NCBI GenBank assembly: GCA_017937765.1
Contig: JAGBCY010000023.1
Location: forward strand, 1-64,000
Length of the DNA stretch: 64,000 bases
Reading direction: 5' to 3'
Source: Alistipes sp.
GTDB lineage: Bacteria; Bacteroidota; Bacteroidia; Bacteroidales; Rikenellaceae
A program made the translations under genes and the position numbers. Position 1 is the first letter of the stretch. The number at the start of each line of letters is the position of its first letter. The notes beneath the pieces are model-generated. The model was not told where the DNA came from and did not search any database. It worked only from the letters and a program-made list of their open reading frames with translations. Below, in pieces: positions 1 to 8,558 of the stretch.

Positions 1-217
1 CCCTCACTTGATAAGGATAATGGTTTTACAACCCTAACAAGACGAGGGCATACACCCACCCCCTCACTTGCTAAGGATAATGGTTTTACAACCCTAACAA
101 GACGAGGGCACACACCTACCCCCTCTCTTGATAAGGATAATGGTTTTACAACCCTAACAAGACGAGGACACACACCTACCCCCTCACTTGATAAGGATAA
201 TGGTTTTACAACCCTAA
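1..217. repeat. 60-bp tandem repeat, about 3.6 copies, open at the window edge
   Basis: Copies lie at 1-60, 61-120 and 121-180, with a partial copy at 181-217; the array may continue upstream of the window. Copies differ at only five sites (unit positions 6, 11, 48, 51, 57). The period is a multiple of three, and plus-strand frame 1 is open across all copies and runs without a stop into the ygiQ frame. Each copy would read as a 20-residue unit starting PSLDKDNGFTTL. The junction between units (CAAG.CGAGGG ... CCCTC.CTTG) can fold as a hairpin. It could be a non-coding minisatellite or a coding repeat of a longer protein. Confidence 0.95.
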
Positions 218-228
218 ATGTAGAAGAA

Positions 229-2115
229 ATGTTTCTGCCGACAACAAATAAGGAGGTTGAGGCTCGTGGATGGGACGAGCTCGATGTCATCATCTTCTCG
301 GGTGATGCCTACATCGACCACCCGGCCTTTGGTCCTGCGGTCATTGGCCGCATCCTCGAGGCCGAGGGTTATCGCGTTGCCATCGTGCCACAGCCCAACT
401 GGAGGGACGACCTGCGCGACTTCAAGAAGCTCGGCAAGCCGAGGCTCTTCTTCGCCGTCACGGCAGGAGCTATGGACTCGATGGTAAACCACTACACCGC
501 CAACCTACGCCTCCGCTCGAACGACGCCTACACTCCCGGCGGCAAGGCGGGCTTCCGCCCCGACCGTACGGTAGATACATATACCCGGATTCTCAAGAAG
601 TTATACCCTCATACGCCCGTTGTCGTGGGTGGCATCGAGGCATCGCTACGTCGCCTCACGCACTACGACTATTGGAGCGACAGGCTGCAACGTTCGGTGC
701 TCGCAACAAGCGGTGCCGACCTGCTGATCTACGGTATGGGCGACAAGCCCATCCGCGAGGTGGCTAAGGCTCTACGTAACGGCTTTAATATGAAGCTATT
801 GCGCGGCCTTAGGCAGGTGGGATTCTTAGCCGATGGGGAGTATGTCCAGAAGCTATATAACGGCAAGACCATCGTGCTCAGCTCGTTTGAGGAGTGCGAG
901 GCCGACAAGCGCAAATTCGGCCGCAACTTCACTGAGATAGAGACGCTTAGCAATATGATGGAGTGCGAGACTACGCTCGTCGAGCGGGTTGGCGACAGCT
1001 ACGTGGTAATCACGCCACCGCACGCCACGCTCACCACCGAGGAGCTCGACCACTCGTTCGACCTTCCGTACGAGCGCGCACCGCACCCGCGCTACAACGG
1101 CAAGGGCGATATCCCCGCCTGGGAGATGATCAAGCACTCGATAAACATCCACCGTGGCTGCTTTGGTGGCTGCTCGTTCTGCACCATCTCAGCACATCAG
1201 GGCAAGTTCATCAACTCGCGCTCGGAGCGTTCGATCCTCGCCGAGGTTCGACGCCTGACCGAGATGCCCTACTTCAAGGGTTACATCTCCGACATCGGAG
1301 CACCCTCGGCAAATATGTACCGTATGCGCGGCCGCAACGAGGAGCTGTGTAAGAGGTGTAAGCGTCCGTCGTGTCTGCACCCGAAGCTGTGTCCCAATAT
1401 GAACAACGACCACACGCCACTGCTGGAGCTCTACCGCAAGATTCGCGAGACGAAGGGCGTAAAGCGTGCATTCATCGGCAGCGGCATACGCTACGACCTG
1501 TTCGACGCGTCGCCATACTTCGAGACCGTCGTCAAGTATCACACCTCGGGACGTCTGAAGGTGGCACCCGAGCATACGGAGGATCGCGTGCTGAGCCTTA
1601 TGCGCAAGCCGTCGTTCTCGATGTTTGAGGATATGCACCGCAGGTTCCAGCAGATATGTCGTCGCGAAGAACTTAAGTATCAGCTTATTCCCTACTTCAT
1701 ATCGTCGCACCCGGGCTGTCGCGAGCAGGATATGCGGGCACTGGCCGACAAGGTTCTCGGCAAGCTGCACTTCACGCTCGAGCAGGTTCAAGATCTCACA
1801 CCCACGCCTATGACACTCTCGTCCGTGATGTTCTACACCGAGGAGAATCCCTACACCGCGGAGCCGCTCTTTGTGGCTCGTTCTCAGGAGGATAAGCGTC
1901 GCCAGAAGAGCTACTTCTTTGGTGGTACGCTACCTACGGATCATCGTCACGAGGCAACATCACGCGATACGAAAAGAGGCGGTAATCGCACCACGAAGGC
2001 TGAAGGCCGCACTGCAAAACCCGAGCATCGCGGCACACGGCCAGAGGGTCGTAAGCCACAACGAGGCACAACCAGTCGAGGCACAAAGAGAAGAACAAAC
2101 AACACAAATAGATAG
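229..2115 (+). CDS. ygiQ: YgiQ family radical SAM protein
   Basis: 628 aa. The radical SAM cluster motif CX3CX2C is visible as C311, C315 and C318 (GCFGGCSFC). It is preceded by the conserved YgiQ N-terminal domain (GDAYIDHP near 25, GGIEASLRRLTHYDYW near 134). The family binds a 4Fe-4S cluster and S-adenosylmethionine; its substrate is not established. The last ~60 residues are a basic, low-complexity Arg/Lys/Thr/Gly tail beyond the catalytic part. The ATG at 229 puts the conserved LPTT near the N-terminus, as in relatives, but the frame stays open upstream through the 60-bp repeats with no ATG, GTG or TTG in the window, so a longer product starting off-window cannot be excluded. The next gene starts 4 bp after the stop. 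Confidence 0.93.
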   Translation: MFLPTTNKEVEARGWDELDVIIFSGDAYIDHPAFGPAVIGRILEAEGYRVAIVPQPNWRDDLRDFKKLGKPRLFFAVTAGAMDSMVNHYTANLRLRSNDAYTPGGKAGFRPDRTVDTYTRILKKLYPHTPVVVGGIEASLRRLTHYDYWSDRLQRSVLATSGADLLIYGMGDKPIREVAKALRNGFNMKLLRGLRQVGFLADGEYVQKLYNGKTIVLSSFEECEADKRKFGRNFTEIETLSNMMECETTLVERVGDSYVVITPPHATLTTEELDHSFDLPYERAPHPRYNGKGDIPAWEMIKHSINIHRGCFGGCSFCTISAHQGKFINSRSERSILAEVRRLTEMPYFKGYISDIGAPSANMYRMRGRNEELCKRCKRPSCLHPKLCPNMNNDHTPLLELYRKIRETKGVKRAFIGSGIRYDLFDASPYFETVVKYHTSGRLKVAPEHTEDRVLSLMRKPSFSMFEDMHRRFQQICRREELKYQLIPYFISSHPGCREQDMRALADKVLGKLHFTLEQVQDLTPTPMTLSSVMFYTEENPYTAEPLFVARSQEDKRRQKSYFFGGTLPTDHRHEATSRDTKRGGNRTTKAEGRTAKPEHRGTRPEGRKPQRGTTSRGTKRRTNNTNR

Positions 2116-2119
2116 AGCT

Positions 2120-2524
2120 ATGAAAAAGATGATGTTTTACGCTACGGCGATGCTCTTCGCGGTAGCTTGCGGTGGCAACACGAATGCCGAGAATAAGGAA
2201 AAGACCGACGACAGCGTCGATAGGTTCAATCAGGAGGCACAGGAGGCCATCGAGGCCGGCAAGGTTGTAGTCAGCGAGTTTGCCGAGGAGGCAGGGGCTG
2301 TAATCTCGGAGCATGCCGAGGAGGTTAGCCAGCGTGCTAAGGCGTCGCTCGAGCAGGGCGAGGAGATCTATAACAAGACAAAGATGGAGGTCAAGGCTGC
2401 GGCCGATGCCTTTGTCGACAAGAGCTTGGAGGTAGGCAGCGACCTTATGGACCGCGGTGCCGAGGCGTTGGAGTCGGGAAGCGAGGCACTCCAGCGCGCT
2501 CGCGAGGCCGAGGGTGAGGAGTAA
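2120..2524 (+). CDS. small helical lipoprotein, function unknown
   Basis: 134 aa. The ATG at 2120 is chosen because it gives a lipoprotein signal peptide (MKKMMFYATAMLFAVAC, lipobox AVAC, Cys18); the frame is open upstream but that part overlaps ygiQ. The mature part is acidic and Ala/Glu-rich, predicted as one long amphipathic helix or coiled coil with repeated EEA-like heptads, similar in style to YtxH or apolipophorin-like proteins. It sits 4 bp downstream of ygiQ and is followed by a strong hairpin, so the two are probably co-transcribed. No catalytic motif is seen. Confidence 0.8.
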   Translation: MKKMMFYATAMLFAVACGGNTNAENKEKTDDSVDRFNQEAQEAIEAGKVVVSEFAEEAGAVISEHAEEVSQRAKASLEQGEEIYNKTKMEVKAAADAFVDKSLEVGSDLMDRGAEALESGSEALQRAREAEGEE

Positions 2525-2540
2525 CCCACCGAGGATAGAC

Positions 2541-2575
2541 AAAGTGGGCTGGTCCATCGAGGATCAGCCCACTTT
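2541..2575. terminator. bidirectional intrinsic terminator
   Basis: An 11-bp perfect stem (AAAGTGGGCTG at 2541-2551 with its complement at 2565-2575), extendable inward by four pairs, lies between the convergent lipoprotein and PfkB kinase genes and is flanked by T-rich DNA on the plus side. Confidence 0.8.
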
Positions 2576-2618
2576 ATTTATCTATCAACCAAAGCGTTAG
2601 CAGCCAGGTCACAGCATC

Positions 2619-3620
2619 TTAGAATAAGCACTGCTCCTTACGCACCTGCTCCATAAGGCCGAAGATATCTCGCCAGGCATCCTCGCCAAAGGTGGTGCCC
2701 ACGACCTCGATAACCTTGCCCGCTGCGATAGCTCCGATCGTGCCGCACTGCCTAAGCGACAGACCCTCGCACAAGGCCGCAAGGAATCCCGCAGCGTAGA
2801 AGTCGCCAGCACCCGTGGTGTCGACACGCTTGGCCGCGGCCATAATGCCCACCTGCACAAACTCCTCGCCTCTTCTAATCAGCGCACCCTTCATTCCGAT
2901 CTTCACAACCGCCAACTCGCACATCGTGCTTATGTAGTTAAGAGCCGCCAGCGGATCGGCCTCGCCACTAAAGGCGCGCGCCTCATCCTCATTGGCAAAG
3001 AGTATATCGACATATCGCTCGACAAGATCGCGCAAAAAGTCGCAGTTCTCCTCCACGACGTTAAACGACGCAAGGTCGATGGCAACACGCAGTCCGTGCT
3101 GCTTTGCACGCTCCACGGCCGTACGTATAAGGTCGTGATCCTGAACCAAGTAGCCCTCGATATAGAGACAGTCGTAGTCATCGAAGATCGCAGCGTCGAT
3201 ATCCTCCGGCGCGAGGTGTGCCGCAGCTCCGAGGTGCGTAACGAACGTACGCTCGCCATCGGGCGAGACCAACGCCACGCACTTACCCGAGCGATACTCC
3301 GAGCGTAGGATATAGGGCTCGACGCCGATGTTACGCAGTGCCTGCTCGTAGAAATCGCCCGTTGTATCGTGGCCCACCTTGCCGATAAAGCCTACACGCG
3401 TACCGAGGCGCGCCATAGCACGAATGGTGTTGCCCGCCGAGCCACCCAACGACAACGAGTAGGGACATCCCGCCACGTGTTTCGATATATCGGTCTGAAG
3501 CTCACTATCGACCAGGCTCATCGAACCTTTAGCCAAGCTATAAAGGCCGAGCACCTCGTCATTCGACATATTGACAAGCATATCCGTGAGCGCGTTGCCA
3601 ATACCTATTACACTCTTCAT
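2619..3620 (-). CDS. PfkB-family sugar/adenosine kinase
   Basis: 333 aa, typical for ribokinase/adenosine-kinase-like PfkB proteins. Visible signatures are the N-terminal substrate motif GGSAGNT (59-65) and the C-terminal ATP/anion-hole motif DTTGAGD (267-273), in which the last Asp is the catalytic base. The family phosphorylates a hydroxymethyl group of sugars or nucleosides using ATP in the cytoplasm; Bacteroidetes orthologues are usually annotated as adenosine kinase or sugar kinase, but the substrate cannot be read from sequence. It lies 53 bp downstream of pfkA on the same strand and ends at a bidirectional terminator. Confidence 0.9.
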   Translation of the reverse strand: MKSVIGIGNALTDMLVNMSNDEVLGLYSLAKGSMSLVDSELQTDISKHVAGCPYSLSLGGSAGNTIRAMARLGTRVGFIGKVGHDTTGDFYEQALRNIGVEPYILRSEYRSGKCVALVSPDGERTFVTHLGAAAHLAPEDIDAAIFDDYDCLYIEGYLVQDHDLIRTAVERAKQHGLRVAIDLASFNVVEENCDFLRDLVERYVDILFANEDEARAFSGEADPLAALNYISTMCELAVVKIGMKGALIRRGEEFVQVGIMAAAKRVDTTGAGDFYAAGFLAALCEGLSLRQCGTIGAIAAGKVIEVVGTTFGEDAWRDIFGLMEQVRKEQCLF

Positions 3621-3673
3621 TCTCTTGGGTATTTTATTCTATTGGGGTTATAATGTTCAATTTGCGGAGATGG

Positions 3674-4654
3674 CTATATCGACAGCATCTTGACAATCTC
3701 CAAGTCCACGCCACCGATCGAGTGTTTATGCGTCGTCGCCTTCGAGAAGGGGACGTAGACCAACTCGCCATTCTTGATGCCAATCATAACGTTGCGCTGG
3801 CCCTCCATTAGTGCGGTGATGGCCTGCGCACCCATACGCGAAGCGAGGATACGGTCAGCAGCCGTGGGTGAGCCACCACGTTGGAGGTGTCCGAGGATCG
3901 TCACGCGGGCGTCGTACTCCGGGAACTCATCCTTGATGCGCTGTGCAAGGCCGAGAGCACCTCCCGTCTCGGGATTCTCGGCAACGAGCACAATCGCCGA
4001 GTTCTTGCTCTTACGGAAGCCGCGGCTTACGAGGTCGGCCAACTGGTCGATCTCGGTCTCCATCTCGGGAACTATGGCCGCCTCAGCACCCGACGCGATA
4101 GCACCGTTAAGTGCAAGATAGCCAGCCATATGACCCATAACCTCAACCAAGAAGAGACGCTCGTGGCTCGTGGCCGTATCGCGAATCTTATCCACCGCCT
4201 CGACGATGGTATTGAGTGCCGTGTCGTAGCCTATGGTGCTATCCGTGCCACCGAGGTCGTTGTCGATAGTTCCAGGCAGGCCGACGATAGGCACATCGAA
4301 CTCCTCGGCAAAGAGGCGAGCACCGCTAAGCGAGCCGTCGCCACCGATGACAACAAGTGCGTCGATGCCCGCAGCGAGCATATTATCGTGAGCCTGCTTA
4401 CGTCCCTCGACGGTCTTAAACTCCTTACAGCGCGCCGTCTTAAGGATCGTACCGCCCTGCTGGATGATATTGCTAACCGACTTTGAAGAGAACTCCTCCA
4501 TCTCGTTATAGACCAAGCCATAATAGCCACGCTTGATGCCCACGACACGCAGGCCGTGGTATATTGCTGCACGCGTCACGGCGCGGATTGCTGCGTTCAT
4601 ACCCGGAGCATCACCTCCCGAGGTGAGCACTCCGATAGACTTTACTTGTGCCAT
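3674..4654 (-). CDS. pfkA: ATP-dependent 6-phosphofructokinase
   Basis: 326 aa, the standard length for bacterial PfkA. It phosphorylates fructose 6-phosphate to fructose 1,6-bisphosphate in glycolysis. Visible motifs are [12 protein letters not shown] (13-24), the ATP loop GGDGS (104-108), which carries the Gly expected of ATP-dependent enzymes, and PGTIDND (127-133) with the catalytic Asp. The family's MGR motif reads MGH here. Downstream on the strand is a PfkB kinase, so the two may share a transcript. Confidence 0.95.
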   Translation of the reverse strand: MAQVKSIGVLTSGGDAPGMNAAIRAVTRAAIYHGLRVVGIKRGYYGLVYNEMEEFSSKSVSNIIQQGGTILKTARCKEFKTVEGRKQAHDNMLAAGIDALVVIGGDGSLSGARLFAEEFDVPIVGLPGTIDNDLGGTDSTIGYDTALNTIVEAVDKIRDTATSHERLFLVEVMGHMAGYLALNGAIASGAEAAIVPEMETEIDQLADLVSRGFRKSKNSAIVLVAENPETGGALGLAQRIKDEFPEYDARVTILGHLQRGGSPTAADRILASRMGAQAITALMEGQRNVMIGIKNGELVYVPFSKATTHKHSIGGVDLEIVKMLSI

Positions 4655-4728
4655 AGTTAAATAGTACGATTAGGTTTTACTTATTAAATCGTTTTCAGCG
4701 TTAAAGGTACGAAAAATATACCACAATA

Positions 4729-4761
4729 CAAAAATGGGTTGCAACCGAAACTGCAACCCAT
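4729..4761 (-). terminator. intrinsic terminator after the PpiD-like gene
   Basis: Perfect 10-bp stem (ATGGGTTGCA / TGCAACCCAT at 4734-4743 and 4752-4761) followed on the minus strand by a five-T run. It separates the PpiD-like transcript from pfkA. Confidence 0.85.
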
Positions 4762-4823
4762 AAATATGATCTATTAAACAGAGTCCCGTTATCCTGGCCT
4801 CAAAGCAGGAATCCCCATTTTTA

Positions 4824-4968
4824 AGCCCCCTTGAGTGCCCCCTTGAGTGCCCCCTCGAGTGCCCCCTTTGAGTGCCCCTTTGAGTGCCAGCCCCTTGAGT
4901 GCCCCCTTTGAGTGCCAGCCCCCTCAAGTGCCCCCTTGAGTGCCAGCCCCTCGAGTGCCCCCTTGAGT
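4824..4968. repeat. degenerate 12-bp GAGTGCCCCCTT tandem repeat
   Basis: Ten copies of AGTGCC, plus one degenerate copy, recur every 11-16 bp with spacers of CCCCTT, CCCCTTT or CAGCCCC. The block lies after the stop codon of the PpiD-like gene and before its terminator, so it would form a C/G-rich 3' untranslated region. The rest of the 4655-4989 gap holds that terminator and the short pfkA leader. Confidence 0.9.
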
Positions 4969-4989
4969 CCTCGGAACCCGGCCTCTTGA

Positions 4990-6942
4990 TTAGATCTGGC
5001 CCTCGCCACGGAGGTCCTTAACGTTGGCCTTAGTGGTGATGGTCTCAACAGCGCGCTGACCCATCTGCGACTCGAGCTGTGTCATCGAAGGAGTACGCTC
5101 TGCATCAACAGCCGTGAGGTCTACCTCGCCGTTGATAGCGTCGACAACGAATACATAAGCACCCGTCATACCCTTAATCTTAGTCTCAACGCCAGTCTCG
5201 CGAGCCGATGCAACAGCACCGATAAATGCGAGATCATAGTTACCGTCGATGTTGTTGTCGGTGAACTTAGCACCCGAGAACTCGCCACTCTTAGCACCCT
5301 CGATAGTAGCACCCATAGCGAGCTGCGAAGCGATAGCCTCATACTGCTTATCGCGCTTCAAGGTAGTCTCGATATTGCGAGGATTGATAACCTCAAACTC
5401 GTTCTCGTCGATAGCCGACACGATAGCCACGTAGATAACATTCTCGCCGTGGAAGCTCTTAACAGCACCTACGGGAGCGTCGTATGCCCAAACAGCGATG
5501 TTACGCGATGCGGGGATGTTACGAACACCACGCTCACGGCCCTGCATAGCGGTATAGTCGTTGCGGTTAGCAGTGGTTACAAGGATCTGATAGTGAGCAG
5601 CGTTAGCAGCCTCGTTGAAGCTCTCGACGCTTGAGCCTGCGCTCTTGACGAAGTTATCAACGCTCTTAACGATGCTGCTGTGAGTGAGCTCGCTTGCCTC
5701 AATACCCTTGTTAACATCAGCAGTGAGGACAAAGCGGTCAGCCTCACCCAACTTAGTGATCTTAACAACTGCGGGCTTGTTATCATAGGTATAGGTGAAG
5801 ATATCACCCTCCTTGCGGTTGATGAAGTTAGCAGCGTCGCTCTCGCTCATATTAACCATCTGACGGCTACCGGTAACCACGTCGACAGGAGTCTCGAGCT
5901 TGGTGAAGTCACCGCCGTTAGCGATAAGCTCATCGGCGAGCTCCTTAGCCATAACTACGTTGTCAACAGTAACAACGTCGAAGTCGTAGCTTGCCGGAGC
6001 AGTAACATCCGAGATGATGTAGCTTGCCTTCCATACGTCGTCAACCAAAACGGGGCCGTAGTTCTTGCCAGCCTTCACAGCCTCGGCAACCTCAGCCTCG
6101 AGAGCAGTGAAGAGCTTATAACGGTCAGCCTTACCACCGATAGTACGTACAGCGCGCTTGATAGCGTCGCTATCACCAGCAGCGGCAGCAATGGCAGCAT
6201 CTACGTCCATAACCATCTTCTCAACAGCTGCGCGATCCTCAGCCGTGGGCTCCACGTTGAAGGTAACGTAGCGGAGCGTGCGAGCACCAAAGGTCTTGCT
6301 GGGCTGCTTGTGAGCCTCGTAGTATGCGTTGATCTCCTCCTCGCTAACCGTTACCTCGGGCATAGCGGTATAGGGGACCATTACATAACGACCGTCGAAC
6401 GTGAGGTTTGCATCGCGCATCTGCTTCTCAACCTCGAGACGGTTAACATAGTTAGCAGCCGAATAAGCCGATGTGAACTTCGTGTAGGCCAAGGTCATAT
6501 CAATTGTAGGAAGACCCGCAACCCAACGACGCTCGATCTCGTTCTGGATAAGGTCGGCGGGATAGCCATACATCTGGTACATAGCAGCCATCTGCTTAGC
6601 GAATACCGAAGCATAAGCCTTGATGTCTGCCTCCGCAACGCCGAGACCGAGAGCCTCGAGCGAGGGCTCGGCATAGTTGTCGAACATAGCGAGCTCGTAG
6701 CAGTAGTCCGCCTTAGCATCCTCATTCATACCCGTCTCGCGAACGAGCTCCTGATACTTAGCATACTCCGATGCCTTTACCTCTGTGCCGTTGATAGTCA
6801 TAACGGTGTTATCCTCGGGGATAGCGTTTGTGCGATTCTGCATAGAGAGCTGATCGTCAAGGATAAAAGCAACAAGTACGAGGGCAATAACTACTGAAAG
6901 TACAATGCCGTACTTGGTTCTTAGTGTGTTTAATGAAGCCAT
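4990..6942 (-). CDS. PpiD/SurA-like periplasmic peptidyl-prolyl isomerase (chaperone)
   Basis: 650 aa, close to the usual Bacteroidetes PpiD length. One N-terminal transmembrane anchor (about 12-30, IVLSVVIALVLVAFIL) follows a short cytoplasmic start, then a SurA_N-type chaperone region and a parvulin-like middle region. The parvulin signature looks weak, so chaperone function is more certain than isomerase activity. Such proteins assist folding of outer-membrane and secreted proteins in the periplasm. It has its own TTTG-N16-TACCTTTG promoter and a 3' untranslated region containing the GAGTGCC repeats. The gene lies downstream of the GldE-like gene in an envelope-related neighbourhood. Confidence 0.85.
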   Translation of the reverse strand: MASLNTLRTKYGIVLSVVIALVLVAFILDDQLSMQNRTNAIPEDNTVMTINGTEVKASEYAKYQELVRETGMNEDAKADYCYELAMFDNYAEPSLEALGLGVAEADIKAYASVFAKQMAAMYQMYGYPADLIQNEIERRWVAGLPTIDMTLAYTKFTSAYSAANYVNRLEVEKQMRDANLTFDGRYVMVPYTAMPEVTVSEEEINAYYEAHKQPSKTFGARTLRYVTFNVEPTAEDRAAVEKMVMDVDAAIAAAAGDSDAIKRAVRTIGGKADRYKLFTALEAEVAEAVKAGKNYGPVLVDDVWKASYIISDVTAPASYDFDVVTVDNVVMAKELADELIANGGDFTKLETPVDVVTGSRQMVNMSESDAANFINRKEGDIFTYTYDNKPAVVKITKLGEADRFVLTADVNKGIEASELTHSSIVKSVDNFVKSAGSSVESFNEAANAAHYQILVTTANRNDYTAMQGRERGVRNIPASRNIAVWAYDAPVGAVKSFHGENVIYVAIVSAIDENEFEVINPRNIETTLKRDKQYEAIASQLAMGATIEGAKSGEFSGAKFTDNNIDGNYDLAFIGAVASARETGVETKIKGMTGAYVFVVDAINGEVDLTAVDAERTPSMTQLESQMGQRAVETITTKANVKDLRGEGQI

Positions 6943-6981
6943 AGAAATTTATTATTTTATTGTTATAATCGTTTAAGCGTC

Positions 6982-7009
6982 CAAAGGTAGTAAATTTTTA
7001 TTAAACAAA
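6982..7009 (-). promoter_or_regulatory. Bacteroidetes-type promoter for the PpiD-like gene
   Basis: On the minus strand TTTG (7006-7009) and TACCTTTG (6982-6989) are 16 bp apart, about 40 bp before the start codon. The rest of 6943-7182 shows nothing else recognisable. Confidence 0.65.
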
Positions 7010-7182
7010 AGCACATCTCGGCGAAAAATCGCTAAAAACAACGCATTTCGACCAGCAGACGCCAATCGAAATGGTATAATTCCTACTTTTTGCTATGCGA
7101 TCTCTATCTTTTACTGCTCGATTTCAATCTCCTATCGCGCAACGAGCACCTATGTCGCAATGCCCCAAACATCTACGTCCGT

Positions 7183-8433
7183 CTACTTCAGACGCTTGAT
7201 GCCCACAAGATCGAGGCGCGAACTCTCGCGCTTGAGGATCTTGACGCTCAGGTGTCGCGTGTCGAAGCTATCGCCCTCGTGTGGGATGCCGCCATACTCT
7301 GCAATGATATATCCCGCCAACGTGTCGTACTCATCGCTCTCGGGGATATCGAGGTGGTACTCCTCGTTGAGATACTCCACCTCCAGACGCGACGAGAATA
7401 TCCACTCGTTATCGGCCACGCACTTCTCAACAAGCTCCTGCACATCGTGCTCATCCTCAATATCTCCGAAGATCTGCTCCAAGACATCCTCCAACGAGAT
7501 GATACCCGCCGTGCCGCCAAACTCGTCGATGACAACAGCGATGCTCGCCCTGCGCTTGGTGAAGGTCTCGAGCATTGCCTGCAACGGCATAGTCTCGGCA
7601 ACGTAGATGGTCTTGATAAGCACATCCGATATCGACTCTGGCTTCTCGAAGAGGCTCTTCGAATTGACATATCCGATGATGTTATCAATCGTGTCGTGCC
7701 ATACGAATATACGCGAGAAGTGGGTCTCCACGAAGCGGTTAGTGAGCTCCTCGATAGATGTTGACTCGAGGTCCACAGCCTCCACGTCCACGCGCTGGAC
7801 CATACAATCTCTGACTCTCAGGTCGGCAAAATCGAGGGCATTTTGGAAGAGGCGTATATCCTCCTCATCCTCGCTGTCAACCTCCACGTTATCAGCCTCG
7901 ACCAATGATGCAAGGTCGTCGCGGTTGAACTCCGTAGGCTCGTCGCGGTTGACGATCTTCGTACCCGTAAGGCGTATGAGGCCATAGGAGAGCAGTGTCG
8001 ATAGTCGCGTGATGGGATACAATATTATATATAACAGATAGATGACGGGCGAGAAGAACGAGTAGTAGAAGTTGGGATTTCGTCTTACCACCGACTTCGG
8101 GATATACTCGCCGATGAAGAGTATTACGACGGTAGAGATTATGGTCTGCGCCAGAGCATTCTCCAAATTGAAGAGCTCGACGAGCAGTTGCGACATAAAC
8201 ATAGAGTAGACAACCAGCGCGATGTTATTACCCACGAGTATTGTCGTAATGTAGTTGCTGGCGTTATGCGAGAATATATCGGCGATATGGTTAAACAGCG
8301 GATTTTGCTTGCGGTCGATCTCCTCGCGCAGACGGTTACGTCCCAGGAACGCAATCTCCATTCCCGAGAAGAAGGCCGAGAATAGCAGCATAACCACTAT
8401 CACCGCCACCGTTGATATCGAAACATCTCCCAT
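7183..8433 (-). CDS. CNNM/HlyC-CorC family CBS-domain membrane protein (GldE-like)
   Basis: 416 aa. Order of parts: a DUF21/CNNM membrane domain with three to four hydrophobic helices in residues 1-150 (GMEIAF near 24-29), a CBS-domain pair at about 205-325 (DEFGGTAGIISLEDV near 303) and a C-terminal CorC_HlyC transporter-associated domain (about 345-416). Relatives are called hemolysin-family proteins or, in gliding Bacteroidetes, GldE; Mg2+/Co2+ efflux is the best-supported role for the superfamily. It sits at the 3' end of the minus-strand block CoaX-barrel-TPR-LptC, 125 bp after LptC. Confidence 0.88.
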   Translation of the reverse strand: MGDVSISTVAVIVVMLLFSAFFSGMEIAFLGRNRLREEIDRKQNPLFNHIADIFSHNASNYITTILVGNNIALVVYSMFMSQLLVELFNLENALAQTIISTVVILFIGEYIPKSVVRRNPNFYYSFFSPVIYLLYIILYPITRLSTLLSYGLIRLTGTKIVNRDEPTEFNRDDLASLVEADNVEVDSEDEEDIRLFQNALDFADLRVRDCMVQRVDVEAVDLESTSIEELTNRFVETHFSRIFVWHDTIDNIIGYVNSKSLFEKPESISDVLIKTIYVAETMPLQAMLETFTKRRASIAVVIDEFGGTAGIISLEDVLEQIFGDIEDEHDVQELVEKCVADNEWIFSSRLEVEYLNEEYHLDIPESDEYDTLAGYIIAEYGGIPHEGDSFDTRHLSVKILKRESSRLDLVGIKRLK

Positions 8434-8558
8434 AGCTATATTAAACGAGTTTTACTCTTTGTTTACGATTAACTTACTGTCTACCAAATTATTCGCACAC
8501 TTATCCCCGGCCATAATTCTACGCCGATATTTACCTCCCCACAAACAAAATATCACAC

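Noticed and set aside
1..217. CRISPR-like array
   Set aside because: The whole 60-bp unit is repeated, with no variable spacers and no cas genes; it is a tandem repeat.
4821..5048. Minus-strand ORF made of repeated GALEGA/GHSRG units
   Set aside because: It starts inside the PpiD-like gene in another frame and is produced by the GAGTGCC repeats; there is no sensible start or homology pattern.
5680..6897. Long (405-codon) plus-strand ORF opposite the PpiD-like gene
   Set aside because: It is the antisense shadow of a gene with strong codon bias; its composition lacks protein-like motifs.
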